A DNA stretch of 64,000 nt from Synechococcus sp. SB0662_bin_14 (GTDB lineage Bacteria > Cyanobacteriota > Cyanobacteriia > PCC-6307 > Cyanobiaceae), in assembly GCA_009840445.1 (NCBI GenBank), contig VXNS01000082.1, positions 20,124 to 84,123 of the forward strand, in the 5' to 3' direction. The notes under the pieces are model-generated. The model did no database searches. It worked only from the letters and a program-made list of their open reading frames with translations, and was not told where the DNA came from. A program made the translations under genes and the position numbers. Shown here in pieces: positions 49,295 to 57,695 of this stretch (positions are counted from its first letter, which is position 1; the number at the start of each line of letters is the position of its first letter).

Positions 49295-49396
49295 CTACTC
49301 GCGACCACAGCGGCAGGCGCCGCCCTTCCATTTGCTGCATTTGGACCGCTTACAGCCTTTTTTGCGCTTGCGGTGGGCTGAGGCAACGGAATGCAT
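49295..49396 (-). CDS. 33-residue Cys/Lys-rich mini-protein
   Basis: Short frame too small for usual gene callers: MHSVASAHRKRKKGCKRSKC then SKWKGGACRCGRE. Four cysteines in CKRSKC and CRC spacing plus ten Lys or Arg in the middle look like a small metal- or nucleic-acid-binding protein. It lies between the Crp regulator (plus) and the ferritin gene, on the opposite strand and convergent with the regulator. No family recognised; coding status is inferred from composition. Confidence 0.4.
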   Translation of the reverse strand: MHSVASAHRKRKKGCKRSKCSKWKGGACRCGRE

Positions 49397-49474
49397 GGGG
49401 GCTTGCCGGCTGGAGCATTGCATCCAGTTTCGTCAGGCCAGTCGCCAACAGCACCAACGATGGCATTGCAGCTA

Positions 49475-49516
49475 GTGATATTTATCACAAAGCTAATTTA
49501 CTTTTATCACCAAGCT
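49475..49516. promoter_or_regulatory. Operator-like repeats upstream of ferritin
   Basis: Perfect palindrome GTGATA-tt-TATCAC at 49475-49488, partly within a 14-base direct repeat: TTTATCACAAAGCT at 49481 and TTTATCACCAAGCT at 49503, one mismatch, 22 bases apart (two helical turns). Begins 108 bases before the ferritin start. The arrangement suggests a dimeric repressor or activator. Confidence 0.6.
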
Positions 49517-49582
49517 GTGTTTCACTATGATTGTGGTGGAGCCTGACCGGGCAACCTAATCTCCCGTGGAGACCACAGCACC

Positions 49583-50182
49583 ATGACCACAACACCCAGC
49601 ACTGAAGCTCTGGCCCTGACCAGTCGATCAGCCCAGCGCCGCCGCCCCGTCCCCCGCACCCTGGCGCCCGATGTTCTGAGCCACCTGCAAGTCCACCTGC
49701 AGATGGAGTTGCAAGCCAGCTACGACTACTTCCGTCTGGCCGTCTGGTTTGCCGAGCGGGACCTGAAAGGCTTTGCCGCATTTGCACGCCAGGAGGCCCT
49801 GAGTGAACACCAGCATGCCTGCCTCGTGGCGGATCACCTCATTGATCGCAGCCAACCTGTCGAGCTGGCCACCCTGCAACCCAACACGGACACCTGGGAC
49901 AGCGTGGAAGCCGCCACCCGGTTCATCTTTGACAACGAAGTGGCGGTGACAGCCTCAGCGCAGCAGATTTACTCCATGGCCGAGAGGGCTGGAGACTACA
50001 TCACCTCCGTTTTCCTGGACGGTATCATCCAGCAGCAGGCGGATTCGGAAGCCCAGGCTGCCTATATGACGAGTCGGGTGCGGCTGGCGGGTGAGGACGC
50101 TGCGGCGCTGCTGCTGATTGACCAGGAACTGAGCCGTGGGGAGGATGACCGCCCCCAGTTAGCGAAGGACGGGGACAGCTAG
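49583..50182 (+). CDS. ftn: Ferritin
   Basis: Iron-storage four-helix protein of 199 residues. Ferroxidase residues are placed as expected: LQMELQASYDYFRLAVWFAE (Glu-Tyr pair), FARQEALSEHQHACLVADHL (Glu and E-x-x-H) and FDNEVAVTASAQQIYSMAER, with GIIQQQADSEAQAAYMTSRV. The first 30 residues are Ser/Thr/Pro/Arg-rich, an N-terminal extension. Upstream repeats suggest iron or redox control. The 3' end overlaps the next, convergent gene by 4 bases. Confidence 0.92.
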   Translation: MTTTPSTEALALTSRSAQRRRPVPRTLAPDVLSHLQVHLQMELQASYDYFRLAVWFAERDLKGFAAFARQEALSEHQHACLVADHLIDRSQPVELATLQPNTDTWDSVEAATRFIFDNEVAVTASAQQIYSMAERAGDYITSVFLDGIIQQQADSEAQAAYMTSRVRLAGEDAAALLLIDQELSRGEDDRPQLAKDGDS

Positions 50183-50499
50183 GCGAGGCTGCCGAGGGAG
50201 CAGTGCCGTTCATCGCCCTGGGTCAGCACGGTCCTGCAGATGGCCCGAAGCAGGCTCAGTCCCATGGCTTCGCCGCCCCCGGCAGGGAGGGACTGGGCAA
50301 TGTTTTCCACATGCTGGACCCGGCAACGTAAACTGCGCAACTCCCCTTGCAACCTGTGGTGCATGACCTGATGGTTCCGGACCTGCCGGCTGAGAGCGTG
50401 TTGGTTGAGGATTTGCCAATCTTGACGCGCCATGGCCCAGCGGCCTTGCAGAAACTCCATTTCCCAGAGCAGGTCAGCAATAACGGTCTTGACGAGCAT
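50179..50499 (-). CDS. Unknown helical protein next to ferritin
   Basis: From ATG 50499 about 106 residues, mostly predicted helix: VKTVIADLLWEMEFLQGRWA, RQDWQILNQHALSRQVRNHQ and ELRSLRCRVQHVENIAQSLP. Cysteines at the centre and near the C-terminus (AICRTVL, ERHCSLG). No family recognised. Convergent with ferritin. ATG 50592 would add 31 residues of unlikely leader. Confidence 0.5.
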   Translation of the reverse strand: MLVKTVIADLLWEMEFLQGRWAMARQDWQILNQHALSRQVRNHQVMHHRLQGELRSLRCRVQHVENIAQSLPAGGGEAMGLSLLRAICRTVLTQGDERHCSLGSLA

Positions 50500-50619
50500 G
50501 GTTGCTGAAAGCTTTAAAATTTCACGGATTTTCTTTATCCTGGCTGGGCTGGCCCGTCCCAGCACGACGGGTGGCACAAGCCCATGTAGCATTGGCTACT
50601 CATCAAGGCAACAACCCCC

Positions 50620-51609
50620 TCAGCGGGTCATGGCCAGCATTCTCTGAATGGGCACCAAAGCCCGTTGACGCAGGTCCTCCGCCAATTCAATGCGGGGTTC
50701 CAGGGTCTCCAGGCAGCGCCAGAGTTTGGCCAGGCTGTTGCGACGCATATGGGGGCAGGCGTTGCAATTGCACCCGTCCAGTCCCGGCACCTCCAGAAAG
50801 GTTTTATCGGGCATGGCCCGGCGCATCTGGTGCAGGATGCCTGGCTCTGTCAAAACAATGAACGCCGGGGCAGCGGCGCTGCGGCTATAGTTGAGCAAAC
50901 GACTGGTGGAGCCAATAAAATCAGCCAGGTCCAAAAGGTTTTCCCGGCACTCCGGATGGGCAATCACCGCAGCTTCCGGATGAGCCTGCTTCAGCGCCAG
51001 CACCGCAGCCTCACTGAAGGTCTCATGGACGATACAGCTTCCAGGCCAAAGCACCATGGGGCGGCCACTTTTCTGCTGTACCCACCGGCCCAGGTTGCGG
51101 TCCGGCGCAAAGAGGATGGGCTGGGTTGGCGGCAACTGGCGCACCAGGTCCACGGCGTTGCTGCTGGTGCAAATCAAATCGCTCTGGGCCTTGATGGCGG
51201 CTGAGGTGTTGATGTAGCTCACCACCAGATGGTCGGGGTACCGGGCCCGGAAATCGGCAAAGGCTTCGGGGGGGCAACTTTCCGCCAGGGAGCAGCCGGC
51301 TTCCAGGTCGGGGAGCAGAACCAAGCGTGAGGGGTTGAGGATCTTGGCGGTCTCCGCCATAAAGTGAACCCCGCAAAATACAATCACGTCCGCATCCGTC
51401 TCGGCGGCCCGCCGGGAGAGTTCCAGGGAGTCGCCAATACAATCAGCAATGTCTTGAATCTCGGGTTCCTGGTAGTAGTGGGCCAGGATGGTGGCCCGCC
51501 GCCGCTGCCGCAGTTCCGCAATGGCTGCCGGAAGATCCCTTGGGCTGGGGCCATGGTCCAACCCGGGTTGCGCTTCCAGCGGTGGTGCTGCGGCAAACAC
51601 GGGAGACAA
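50620..51609 (-). CDS. nadA: Quinolinate synthase
   Basis: Condenses iminoaspartate (from NadB) with dihydroxyacetone phosphate to quinolinate, using a 4Fe-4S cluster. Motifs: [74 protein letters not shown] and the terminal [20 protein letters not shown], with cluster cysteines. Begins at TTG 51609 (329 residues); GTG 51600 is an alternative. Confidence 0.96.
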   Translation of the reverse strand: MSPVFAAAPPLEAQPGLDHGPSPRDLPAAIAELRQRRRATILAHYYQEPEIQDIADCIGDSLELSRRAAETDADVIVFCGVHFMAETAKILNPSRLVLLPDLEAGCSLAESCPPEAFADFRARYPDHLVVSYINTSAAIKAQSDLICTSSNAVDLVRQLPPTQPILFAPDRNLGRWVQQKSGRPMVLWPGSCIVHETFSEAAVLALKQAHPEAAVIAHPECRENLLDLADFIGSTSRLLNYSRSAAAPAFIVLTEPGILHQMRRAMPDKTFLEVPGLDGCNCNACPHMRRNSLAKLWRCLETLEPRIELAEDLRQRALVPIQRMLAMTR

Positions 51610-51645
51610 AATCAGGCAGGATGCTTAAGTCTAACCAAGTCTTGA

Positions 51646-52494
51646 ATGGGCCGCTGCCCAATGCGGATTGCCATCGCCGGAGATTTACATGGTCTATGGG
51701 ATGCCGTCGACGACCACATCCTGGAGCGGCTGGATCCAGACGTGGTGTTGGTGGTGGGTGACCTGGGGGAGGGGGAGGACCGCATGAGTCGGATGGTGGC
51801 AAGGCTTCCCTATCCCGTGGCTTGCGTTCTGGGCAACCATGACGCTGCCCGAGATGCCCATGGCGAGGTGTTGCGCCGCCAGTTGTATCTGCTGGGGGAC
51901 GTGCATTGCGGCTGGGGTTTGCGGCGGCTGGAGCCCCCTGGACTGGCTGTTGTTGGTGGTCGTCCCGCAAGCTCTGGCGGCGGCTACGTGCTCTCGGCTG
52001 CTGTGCGCTCCGTCTGGGGTCCCGTGTCCCTGGAGACCTCCATTGCGCGGATTACCACGGCGGCAGCCACAGTATCGGCTCAGGATCCCCTGGTGCTCCT
52101 GGCCCATGCGGGGCCAACGGGGCTGGGGAGCGCCGCCCACGATGTCTGTGGTCGGGATTGGCGCCGTCCTGCACGGGACTGGGGCGATCTGGACCTGGCC
52201 GCGGCCATCGCCCGGATCCGCCGCCATCGTCCCCTCCCCCTGGTGGTGTTTGGCCATATGCATCACCGCCTCAGGGGGGGCGGTCAGCGTCGTTCCTTCT
52301 TGCTGGATCGCTACAACACGGCCTATCTCAACGCCGCCGTGGTGCCCCGCCACCGCCAGGATGAACAAGGCTGTCCCCTGCGTCACTTTGCCATGGTGCA
52401 TCTGGAGGGCAACCAGTTGCTCTGGGCAGCGCAATGCTGGTTTGATGCGGAAGCCACCCTGCGGCGGCAAGAGTGTCTCTATCGGGCTCCGTAG
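51646..52494 (+). CDS. Metallophosphoesterase, TIGR04168 type
   Basis: Calcineurin-like phosphoesterase of about 282 residues from ATG 51646 (or ATG 51661, MRIAIAGDLHG). Metal-site motifs are GDLHG, VVGDLGEGED, CVLGNHDAARD, LLAHAGPTGLGSAAHDVCGR-DW and FGHMHHRLRGGG. The pattern matches the cyanobacteria/plant TIGR04168 group. Substrate unknown. Confidence 0.87.
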   Translation: MGRCPMRIAIAGDLHGLWDAVDDHILERLDPDVVLVVGDLGEGEDRMSRMVARLPYPVACVLGNHDAARDAHGEVLRRQLYLLGDVHCGWGLRRLEPPGLAVVGGRPASSGGGYVLSAAVRSVWGPVSLETSIARITTAAATVSAQDPLVLLAHAGPTGLGSAAHDVCGRDWRRPARDWGDLDLAAAIARIRRHRPLPLVVFGHMHHRLRGGGQRRSFLLDRYNTAYLNAAVVPRHRQDEQGCPLRHFAMVHLEGNQLLWAAQCWFDAEATLRRQECLYRAP

Positions 52495-52618
52495 AGGTGA
52501 TGGCCGGGCCTGGGGGGAATGGTCATTTCTTCTAGTGTCCACTAACGCCATTGCCCATGGTTGTCCGTCTTGGCAAGGTTTCAGTTGCAAGTGGGTTCAT
52601 TTCTGGAGCGTTCGGCAA

Positions 52619-53377
52619 GTGTTGCGGAGTCTCTTACCCCTGGCTCTGGCCTGTGTTGCCTGGACCATGCCGGCCTTTGCCAGTCTGCAACAACGTTTTC
52701 GGGTCACCCCTCAGCGCCAGGCGCTGCTGAATACCATTCGCTATGCCGAGGGCACCTGGAAGCAGGGGGAAAACGGCTATAGAGTTCTATTTGGAGGCAG
52801 CCTGTTTCGCGATCTGAGGCGCCATCCCAACAAGGTGATTCACCGCTGGCCCTATTCCTCCGCGGCAGCCGGAGCTTACCAGTTCCTGCCCGCCACATGG
52901 CGGATGGCGAAAAAAGCCCTCCAACTGAGAGATTTCAGCCCCAGATCTCAAGATCAAGCTGCTCTCTACTTGATTAAACGCCGCAAAGCGCTGAGATTAG
53001 CTGATCGCGGCATATTCACCCGGGAACTGGCCGCCAAGTTGGCGCCGGAATGGGCCTCCTTCCCCACGCTCGCCAACCGCAGCTACTACGGCCAACCCGT
53101 GCGATCTTTTCAAATTCTCAAGCCGTTTTATGACGTGCAGTTGGCGAGGCTTCGCCAGACCATGCCCCACGGGTTGGCCGCAGGACCACCACCTGCACTC
53201 CCGGCTCAACTCAACCTTGCCGCAAGGTCCCAGCATTCAGGATCTCGTCCAACATCCGCACGGGTGATTCCCGCTGCCACCTCTGCAGCTTGTAACGGGG
53301 AGTTGATATGCCTCCTGGATCATGTTGCCCACGGTGTTGCCCCTATCCAGCCAGGAAGCCTGGTCTCCCGTTCTTAA
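52619..53377 (+). CDS. Exported lysozyme-like glycosidase (GH104, lambda endolysin type)
   Basis: From GTG 52619 the protein begins with a signal peptide ([20 protein letters not shown]) and then a muramidase/transglycosylase domain: [20 protein letters not shown] with the likely catalytic Glu, [73 protein letters not shown]. About 150 residues fit the endolysin fold; the last ~70 are Pro/Ala/Ser-rich and of unknown use. 252 residues. Cell-wall turnover is likelier than phage origin, since no phage genes are near. Confidence 0.83.
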   Translation: MLRSLLPLALACVAWTMPAFASLQQRFRVTPQRQALLNTIRYAEGTWKQGENGYRVLFGGSLFRDLRRHPNKVIHRWPYSSAAAGAYQFLPATWRMAKKALQLRDFSPRSQDQAALYLIKRRKALRLADRGIFTRELAAKLAPEWASFPTLANRSYYGQPVRSFQILKPFYDVQLARLRQTMPHGLAAGPPPALPAQLNLAARSQHSGSRPTSARVIPAATSAACNGELICLLDHVAHGVAPIQPGSLVSRS

Positions 53378-54321
53378 ACAGATGGTGGAACATCGTGGGA
53401 CGAGGGCGGTGAGTTGCCAAGGCTGCCGGCCCAGTTGAGCTTGCGGCGCAGAGTTTTGAAATAGGAGGGCTGCTGCTCCAGAACCAGCATCTGGGCATGG
53501 CGTTGGGCCCGTTGCAAAATGCATGTCTGCCGGGGATGGAGAGTGGCGGCGTAGGCCCCGTCTTTCCACAGCTTCACCACCCGGCCGGTTTCCCCCAGGG
53601 GCCAGATGGCCAGGCGAGCCCGGGGGGGCAGCACCACGGCGCGACTGGAGAGGCTCATGGGGCAGATGGGGCTGACTACAATGGCGTCAATGGCAGGGTG
53701 GACGATGGGTCCACCGGAGGCCAGGGTGTACCCCGTGGAGCCGGTGGGGGTGCTCACGATCAGTCCGTCCCCTTGCACCTGGTCCACCACTTCCCCATCC
53801 ACCGCCAACTCCAGACGACAGGTGGGGGAGCGATCATCCAGACCGGGGCGAAGGTAGAAATCATTGAGGGCCAAGTGGAGGTCCCCCACCGGGCCGTAGT
53901 CCAGCCTCCCGTCCCCGTAATCCACGGCCGCCTCCAGCAGCATGGGCCGGGTGACGGCATAACGATCATCGCGGATGCGCTGCCAGACGCTGTCTTCCCC
54001 GCTCCCTGCTCCCTGGTGGAGCAGGCTGGGAGTATGGGTGAGGAAACCCAGATGACCACCCACGTTGAAGGCCAGCAGCGGGACGTCGTAGGAGGCCAGG
54101 TGGCGGGCCGCACTGAGCACGGTGCCGTCCCCCCCCAGCACCACCGCCAAATCCGGCTGGCCCGTGGCCAACAAGTTTGGGAAGGGGTTGCAGTTGAGCC
54201 CGCTGCGGGCAATGTGGCAGACAGCGCCAAAGCCACCGAGTTGTTCAGCACAGAGGTGGGCCCAACGGTCTGCCAGTGGCGTCCCGTCGCGGCAGATCAG
54301 CCAGACAGAAGTCAGCTTCAC
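53374..54321 (-). CDS. nadK: NAD kinase
   Basis: ATP-dependent NAD kinase producing NADP. Motifs: [69 protein letters not shown] and [20 protein letters not shown]. 315 residues from GTG 54321. Of the two types in cyanobacteria, the [11 protein letters not shown] form. Overlaps the glycosidase stop by 4 bases tail to tail. Confidence 0.95.
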   Translation of the reverse strand: MKLTSVWLICRDGTPLADRWAHLCAEQLGGFGAVCHIARSGLNCNPFPNLLATGQPDLAVVLGGDGTVLSAARHLASYDVPLLAFNVGGHLGFLTHTPSLLHQGAGSGEDSVWQRIRDDRYAVTRPMLLEAAVDYGDGRLDYGPVGDLHLALNDFYLRPGLDDRSPTCRLELAVDGEVVDQVQGDGLIVSTPTGSTGYTLASGGPIVHPAIDAIVVSPICPMSLSSRAVVLPPRARLAIWPLGETGRVVKLWKDGAYAATLHPRQTCILQRAQRHAQMLVLEQQPSYFKTLRRKLNWAGSLGNSPPSSHDVPPSV

Positions 54322-54434
54322 AGCAGCTCAAGCCAAAGGGGAGGACAGCGGTTACCCCACGCCAGGAGATCGCCCAGCACGGGAGAGGCCCCTGGTCTTG
54401 TCCGGAGGGACTCCTTGGCACCGCCTATGGTCAT

Positions 54435-54794
54435 TCATTTTGGCCAGAGGCCAGCAGCCTGGAGGGCGTCCTCAATCTGCTTGCGGTCTGCTGAACTCAA
54501 GTCAGCCTTCTCGGACTTAAGGAAAATCGACAAAGCAAGAAGACGCTCCTGGTCACAGTAGTAGACGACGCGGGCTCCACCCCCTTTGCCACGTCTTTGG
54601 ACCGGAACCCGCATTTTGAAGACGGAAAGACCTTTAACTCTTTGCAGGCGAGGGTCATTGCCTGGTCCCTGTTCCAGTCTTGATGTCAGCGCTTGGTGAA
54701 CTCGTTCGGGTAATCCTGGAGCCTTCTTTTTGGCAAAGGATTGGAGGTTCCTTTCAAAACCGCTGAAGTATTCCAGTCGCCTCCCTGTCACCAC
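54435..54794 (-). CDS. RelE/ParE-superfamily toxin-like protein
   Basis: 119 residues with a RelE/HigB-like core: EYFSGFERNLQSFAKKKAPG, RLQRVKGLSVFKMRVPVQRR, ARVVYYCDQERLLALSIFLK and the end SEKADLSSADRKQIEDALQ. The GARVVYYC...LSIFLKSEKADLS pattern is typical of mRNA-interferase type toxins. Starts 5 bases after the stop of the upstream membrane-anchored protein on the same strand, as in toxin-antitoxin pairs. The toxin fold is supported; activity is inferred. Confidence 0.75.
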   Translation of the reverse strand: MVTGRRLEYFSGFERNLQSFAKKKAPGLPERVHQALTSRLEQGPGNDPRLQRVKGLSVFKMRVPVQRRGKGGGARVVYYCDQERLLALSIFLKSEKADLSSADRKQIEDALQAAGLWPK

Positions 54795-54799
54795 AGACG

Positions 54800-55321
54800 C
54801 TACAGATCGTCAGGTGAAACGATACCGTGGGCAGCCAACTGCTCCATGATGCTGGCCGTGAACTCAGGACTGGCGGACAGGGCGGCGGTCTCGCCGATGT
54901 CTTCCACCTCACAAATCAGGTTGTCCAGTTGGGGCAGAACCAGGCCGTTCAGTGCCAATAGCGGTCCCAGGCGACGTCGCTGCCCATAGAGGCGATCCAG
55001 GCATTGCACCAGATCCCCGCAGCGCCTGGCAATTCCCTTCAACTCGGCCAGCCCCTCATCGCCCTCAAACGGTTCCTGGTTCATGTACAAGGTCAGCCGG
55101 CGGGCTTTCCAGTGGCCAATCCCCACAAGTAAGAGCAACCAGACGTCGAGAACGTTGGCCCATATCAACAGGCGAGTCAACTGAACAAGCTTCGGAACCC
55201 TGCTCACCCCTGTGGGGACAGCAGACTTCCGAACAGCCCGTTTCCGCCCCGCCACCCTGCTTAAGGCTGCAGTGGCGGCGTCAATGGACCCAATGTCCAA
55301 AGTGGCCTCTGCAGTTGTCAT
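54800..55321 (-). CDS. Putative membrane-associated partner of RelE-like toxin
   Basis: Unrecognised 173-residue protein, co-directional with and 5 bases upstream of the RelE-like gene. A basic N-terminus (SRVAGRKRAVRKSAVPTG) leads into a hydrophobic stretch LLIWANVLDVWLLLLVGIGH, then a helical soluble part (LKGIARRCGDLVQCLDRLYG, LLALNGLVLPQLDNLICEVE) and a C-terminal AAHGIVSPDDL. It carries no known antitoxin DNA-binding fold, so if it is the antitoxin it is of an unusual kind; it may instead be unrelated to the toxin. ATG 55321. Confidence 0.5.
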   Translation of the reverse strand: MTTAEATLDIGSIDAATAALSRVAGRKRAVRKSAVPTGVSRVPKLVQLTRLLIWANVLDVWLLLLVGIGHWKARRLTLYMNQEPFEGDEGLAELKGIARRCGDLVQCLDRLYGQRRRLGPLLALNGLVLPQLDNLICEVEDIGETAALSASPEFTASIMEQLAAHGIVSPDDL

Positions 55322-55373
55322 TGCTGCTTGATCGGGCTCAAGACCAGGTTAGATGGCAAGGGGAAGCAACCGG

Positions 55374-55697
55374 CTACCACCGCAACAGGTTGAACTGCTC
55401 CATGTCCACGGTGTCGCGGTTGCGGTAGAGGGAGAGCAAAATGGCCAACCCCACGGCGGCCTCGGCGGCGGCCACGGTGATGATAAACACGGCAAACACC
55501 TGACCCCGCACCTGCGTCCCGTCCAGATAACTGGAGAAGGCCATCATGTTCAGGTTGACGGCATTGAGCATGAGTTCAATGCTCATCAACACCCGCACCG
55601 CGTTGCGGCTGTTGATGAGCCCCCAGACACCGATGCAGAAGAGCACGGCGGCAACCACCAGGTAAGCCTGAAGGGGAATGTCGGTGATGGGCATCAT
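55374..55697 (-). CDS. ndhE: NAD(P)H-quinone oxidoreductase subunit 4L
   Basis: Membrane subunit of the cyanobacterial NDH-1 complex (respiration, cyclic electron flow). 107 residues with three helices: [40 protein letters not shown] (with the conserved Glu in [10 protein letters not shown]) and [20 protein letters not shown]. Overlaps ndhG by 4 bases. Confidence 0.95.
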   Translation of the reverse strand: MMPITDIPLQAYLVVAAVLFCIGVWGLINSRNAVRVLMSIELMLNAVNLNMMAFSSYLDGTQVRGQVFAVFIITVAAAEAAVGLAILLSLYRNRDTVDMEQFNLLRW

Positions 55698-56317
55698 GGG
55701 GAAGGCGCTGATGGAGAGGAGCCGTCCTGGCTGGGAAGAAGGGGTGGGCGCTGTCGTTCCAGGAGGGCCTGGTCCGCGGGCGCGCCGGTGACCACGTCAC
55801 GGGCCAGCACGTCACGACGTGCCAGCACAATGGCGCCAATCATGGCCATTAACAACAACACCGAGGCCACCTCGAAGGGGAGCAGGTAATCCGTGAAGAA
55901 ATGCTCGCCAATGCGGGTGATGGCGGCTTCACCGATGGACGGGGGACCAGGGAGATCCCAAGGGGTGGTGAGAGCCACCTGGACAAGGAGGGCCAGCAGT
56001 CCCAGACAGACCCCCACTGACAGCAGCCGACGCAGCAGCAGCACCCGCATGGGTCGCAGGGGCTGACGCTTGTTCACCAGCATGATGGCAAAGAGGATTA
56101 ACACGTTGACGGCGCCCACGTACACCAACACTTGGGCAGCAGCCACGAAGCTGGCATTGAGCAGCAGGTAGAGCCCTGCCATGGACAGCAGCACACCACC
56201 CAGGAGAAAAGCGGAATAGACCACGTTGGGCAGCAGCACCACCCCCAAGGCGCCCAGGAGCAAGGCGCCGGAGAGCAGCAGGAAGCAAATGAGCTGGGTG
56301 GAGAGCGCAAGGCTCAT
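55694..56317 (-). CDS. ndhG: NAD(P)H-quinone oxidoreductase subunit 6
   Basis: Membrane subunit of NDH-1, 207 residues: [70 protein letters not shown], then a longer loop and [20 protein letters not shown]. The usual partners ndhA and ndhI are not adjacent; the gene upstream is instead a YbdK-type ligase. Start ATG 56317. Confidence 0.93.
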   Translation of the reverse strand: MSLALSTQLICFLLLSGALLLGALGVVLLPNVVYSAFLLGGVLLSMAGLYLLLNASFVAAAQVLVYVGAVNVLILFAIMLVNKRQPLRPMRVLLLRRLLSVGVCLGLLALLVQVALTTPWDLPGPPSIGEAAITRIGEHFFTDYLLPFEVASVLLLMAMIGAIVLARRDVLARDVVTGAPADQALLERQRPPLLPSQDGSSPSAPSP

Positions 56318-56380
56318 GCCGTCTGGTTCGGGTTCTGTACCAGACTAGTGCCCTGAGCCGCTTCCATACCCACCGGCCTC

Positions 56381-57544
56381 TTACGGGGCAGGCTCCACCA
56401 CCTGCTCCTTGGTCTGGATCAACAGCAGATCCACCACATGGCGCAGGGCCTCCTGGTGACTGTCTCCCTCCTGGCGGCGGTGGCGGTAAAAATCCAGTTG
56501 CCGATCCGCACCGGTCCCGTCCCGGACAATGGCGAGGGCATGGCGCAACTCCGCCTCGCAGTCCAGTACACGGGCGTCATCCGTCAACTGCCCCACGAGC
56601 GCTTCCAGCACATGAAGACACTTCATCCTCCCCCCGTCACAACTCTGGTGACCGAAGACGGCGGACACACCATAGCGCTGCGCAATCCAACGGTCCTCCT
56701 CAATCAGCTCAGTGAACGGCTCCGCCGGCAGCGTGCCCAGCCGCGCCTGGCGCATCAGCCAACGGATCAGGCAGGCATAAAGCGCCACCATGGCCACCCC
56801 GTCCTCAATGCGGGTGCAGACGTCACAGATGCGCAATTCAATGGTGGGGAAGGCGTGGGATGGTCGGATATCCCACCACAACTCGCTGCCGTCCTGAATG
56901 AAGGCCATCCGCCGGTATTCGGCCATCATGCGATCGTAGTCCGCCCGGGAATACAGCGGGTTGGGTATGCCGGTGCGGGGCAGACCGTCCAGCAGGTTTA
57001 ACCGGTAGGACTTGAATCCCGTCTCCCGGCCGCTGCTGAACGGCGACGACGTGGACAGGGCATGGAGCAGCGGCAGGTAGCGGCGCAGCGCGGTCATCAC
57101 CACGATGCGGGTCTCCGGATCCCCAAACCCGGCATGGATATGCATGCCGCTGATCACGAAACGTCGAACACTGTCCTGGAAGTTGGCAAGAAAGCGCTGG
57201 TAGCGCTCACTGGGCGTTACCTTCTGCGCCTGCCATGCCGCAAAGGGGTGGGTGGAGGAGGCCATGACCGAGGCCCCGTACCGTGCCGCCGCATCCACGA
57301 CGGTTCTGCGGGTCTCCTGCAAGGCCGTGCGCACCTCCGCCACCGAGTGGCAGACCCGGGTGTTGGTTTCAATCTGGCAGCGGAAAAACTCTCGCACCAC
57401 CTTGTGGGGACCGCAGGTGGTGCCACAGGTCTCAAAAATACCCACGTCGGGGTCGGCCCATAGATCCCCGGATTGGGAATCCACGAGAAACAGTTCTTCC
57501 TCCAGCCCCAAGGTGATGGGGAAGTGATCGCTGCTGTCCGTCAT
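56381..57544 (-). CDS. Carboxylate-amine ligase, YbdK/GCS2 family
   Basis: Glutamate-cysteine ligase-like enzyme (GCS2 clade). From ATG 57544 it has 387 residues: LGLEEELFLVDSQSGDLWAD, CQIETNTRVCHSVAEVRTAL, ISGMHIHAGFGDPETRIVV, WWDIRPSHAFPTIELRICD and a C-terminal regulatory-type tail. In E. coli YbdK has weak glutamate-cysteine ligase activity; members in other bacteria are described only as ATP-dependent carboxylate-amine ligases. Occupies the site where ndhI would be expected. Could be glutathione-related or transferred; origin not determined. Confidence 0.83.
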   Translation of the reverse strand: MTDSSDHFPITLGLEEELFLVDSQSGDLWADPDVGIFETCGTTCGPHKVVREFFRCQIETNTRVCHSVAEVRTALQETRRTVVDAAARYGASVMASSTHPFAAWQAQKVTPSERYQRFLANFQDSVRRFVISGMHIHAGFGDPETRIVVMTALRRYLPLLHALSTSSPFSSGRETGFKSYRLNLLDGLPRTGIPNPLYSRADYDRMMAEYRRMAFIQDGSELWWDIRPSHAFPTIELRICDVCTRIEDGVAMVALYACLIRWLMRQARLGTLPAEPFTELIEEDRWIAQRYGVSAVFGHQSCDGGRMKCLHVLEALVGQLTDDARVLDCEAELRHALAIVRDGTGADRQLDFYRHRRQEGDSHQEALRHVVDLLLIQTKEQVVEPAP

Positions 57545-57695
57545 GGTGCCCTCACCCTTCAACGATGCAATAGAAACCCATGACGATGGACTGTACTGAC
57601 CCGGACGCCTGCCCACCACCGATGGCTGTTGGGAGACCAGCCCTCAGCCCCAGGGCAGCAGCGCCTAGGTTATCGTCAATCAGAAGCAATCAGGT

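Noticed and set aside
51839..53377. 512-codon frame presented as one protein
   Set aside because: Its first half is a shadow of the metallophosphoesterase; only the part after GTG 52619 is the glycosidase, with its own signal peptide.
52619..53377. Prophage endolysin
   Set aside because: It has a Sec signal peptide and sits between housekeeping genes; no other phage genes nearby.
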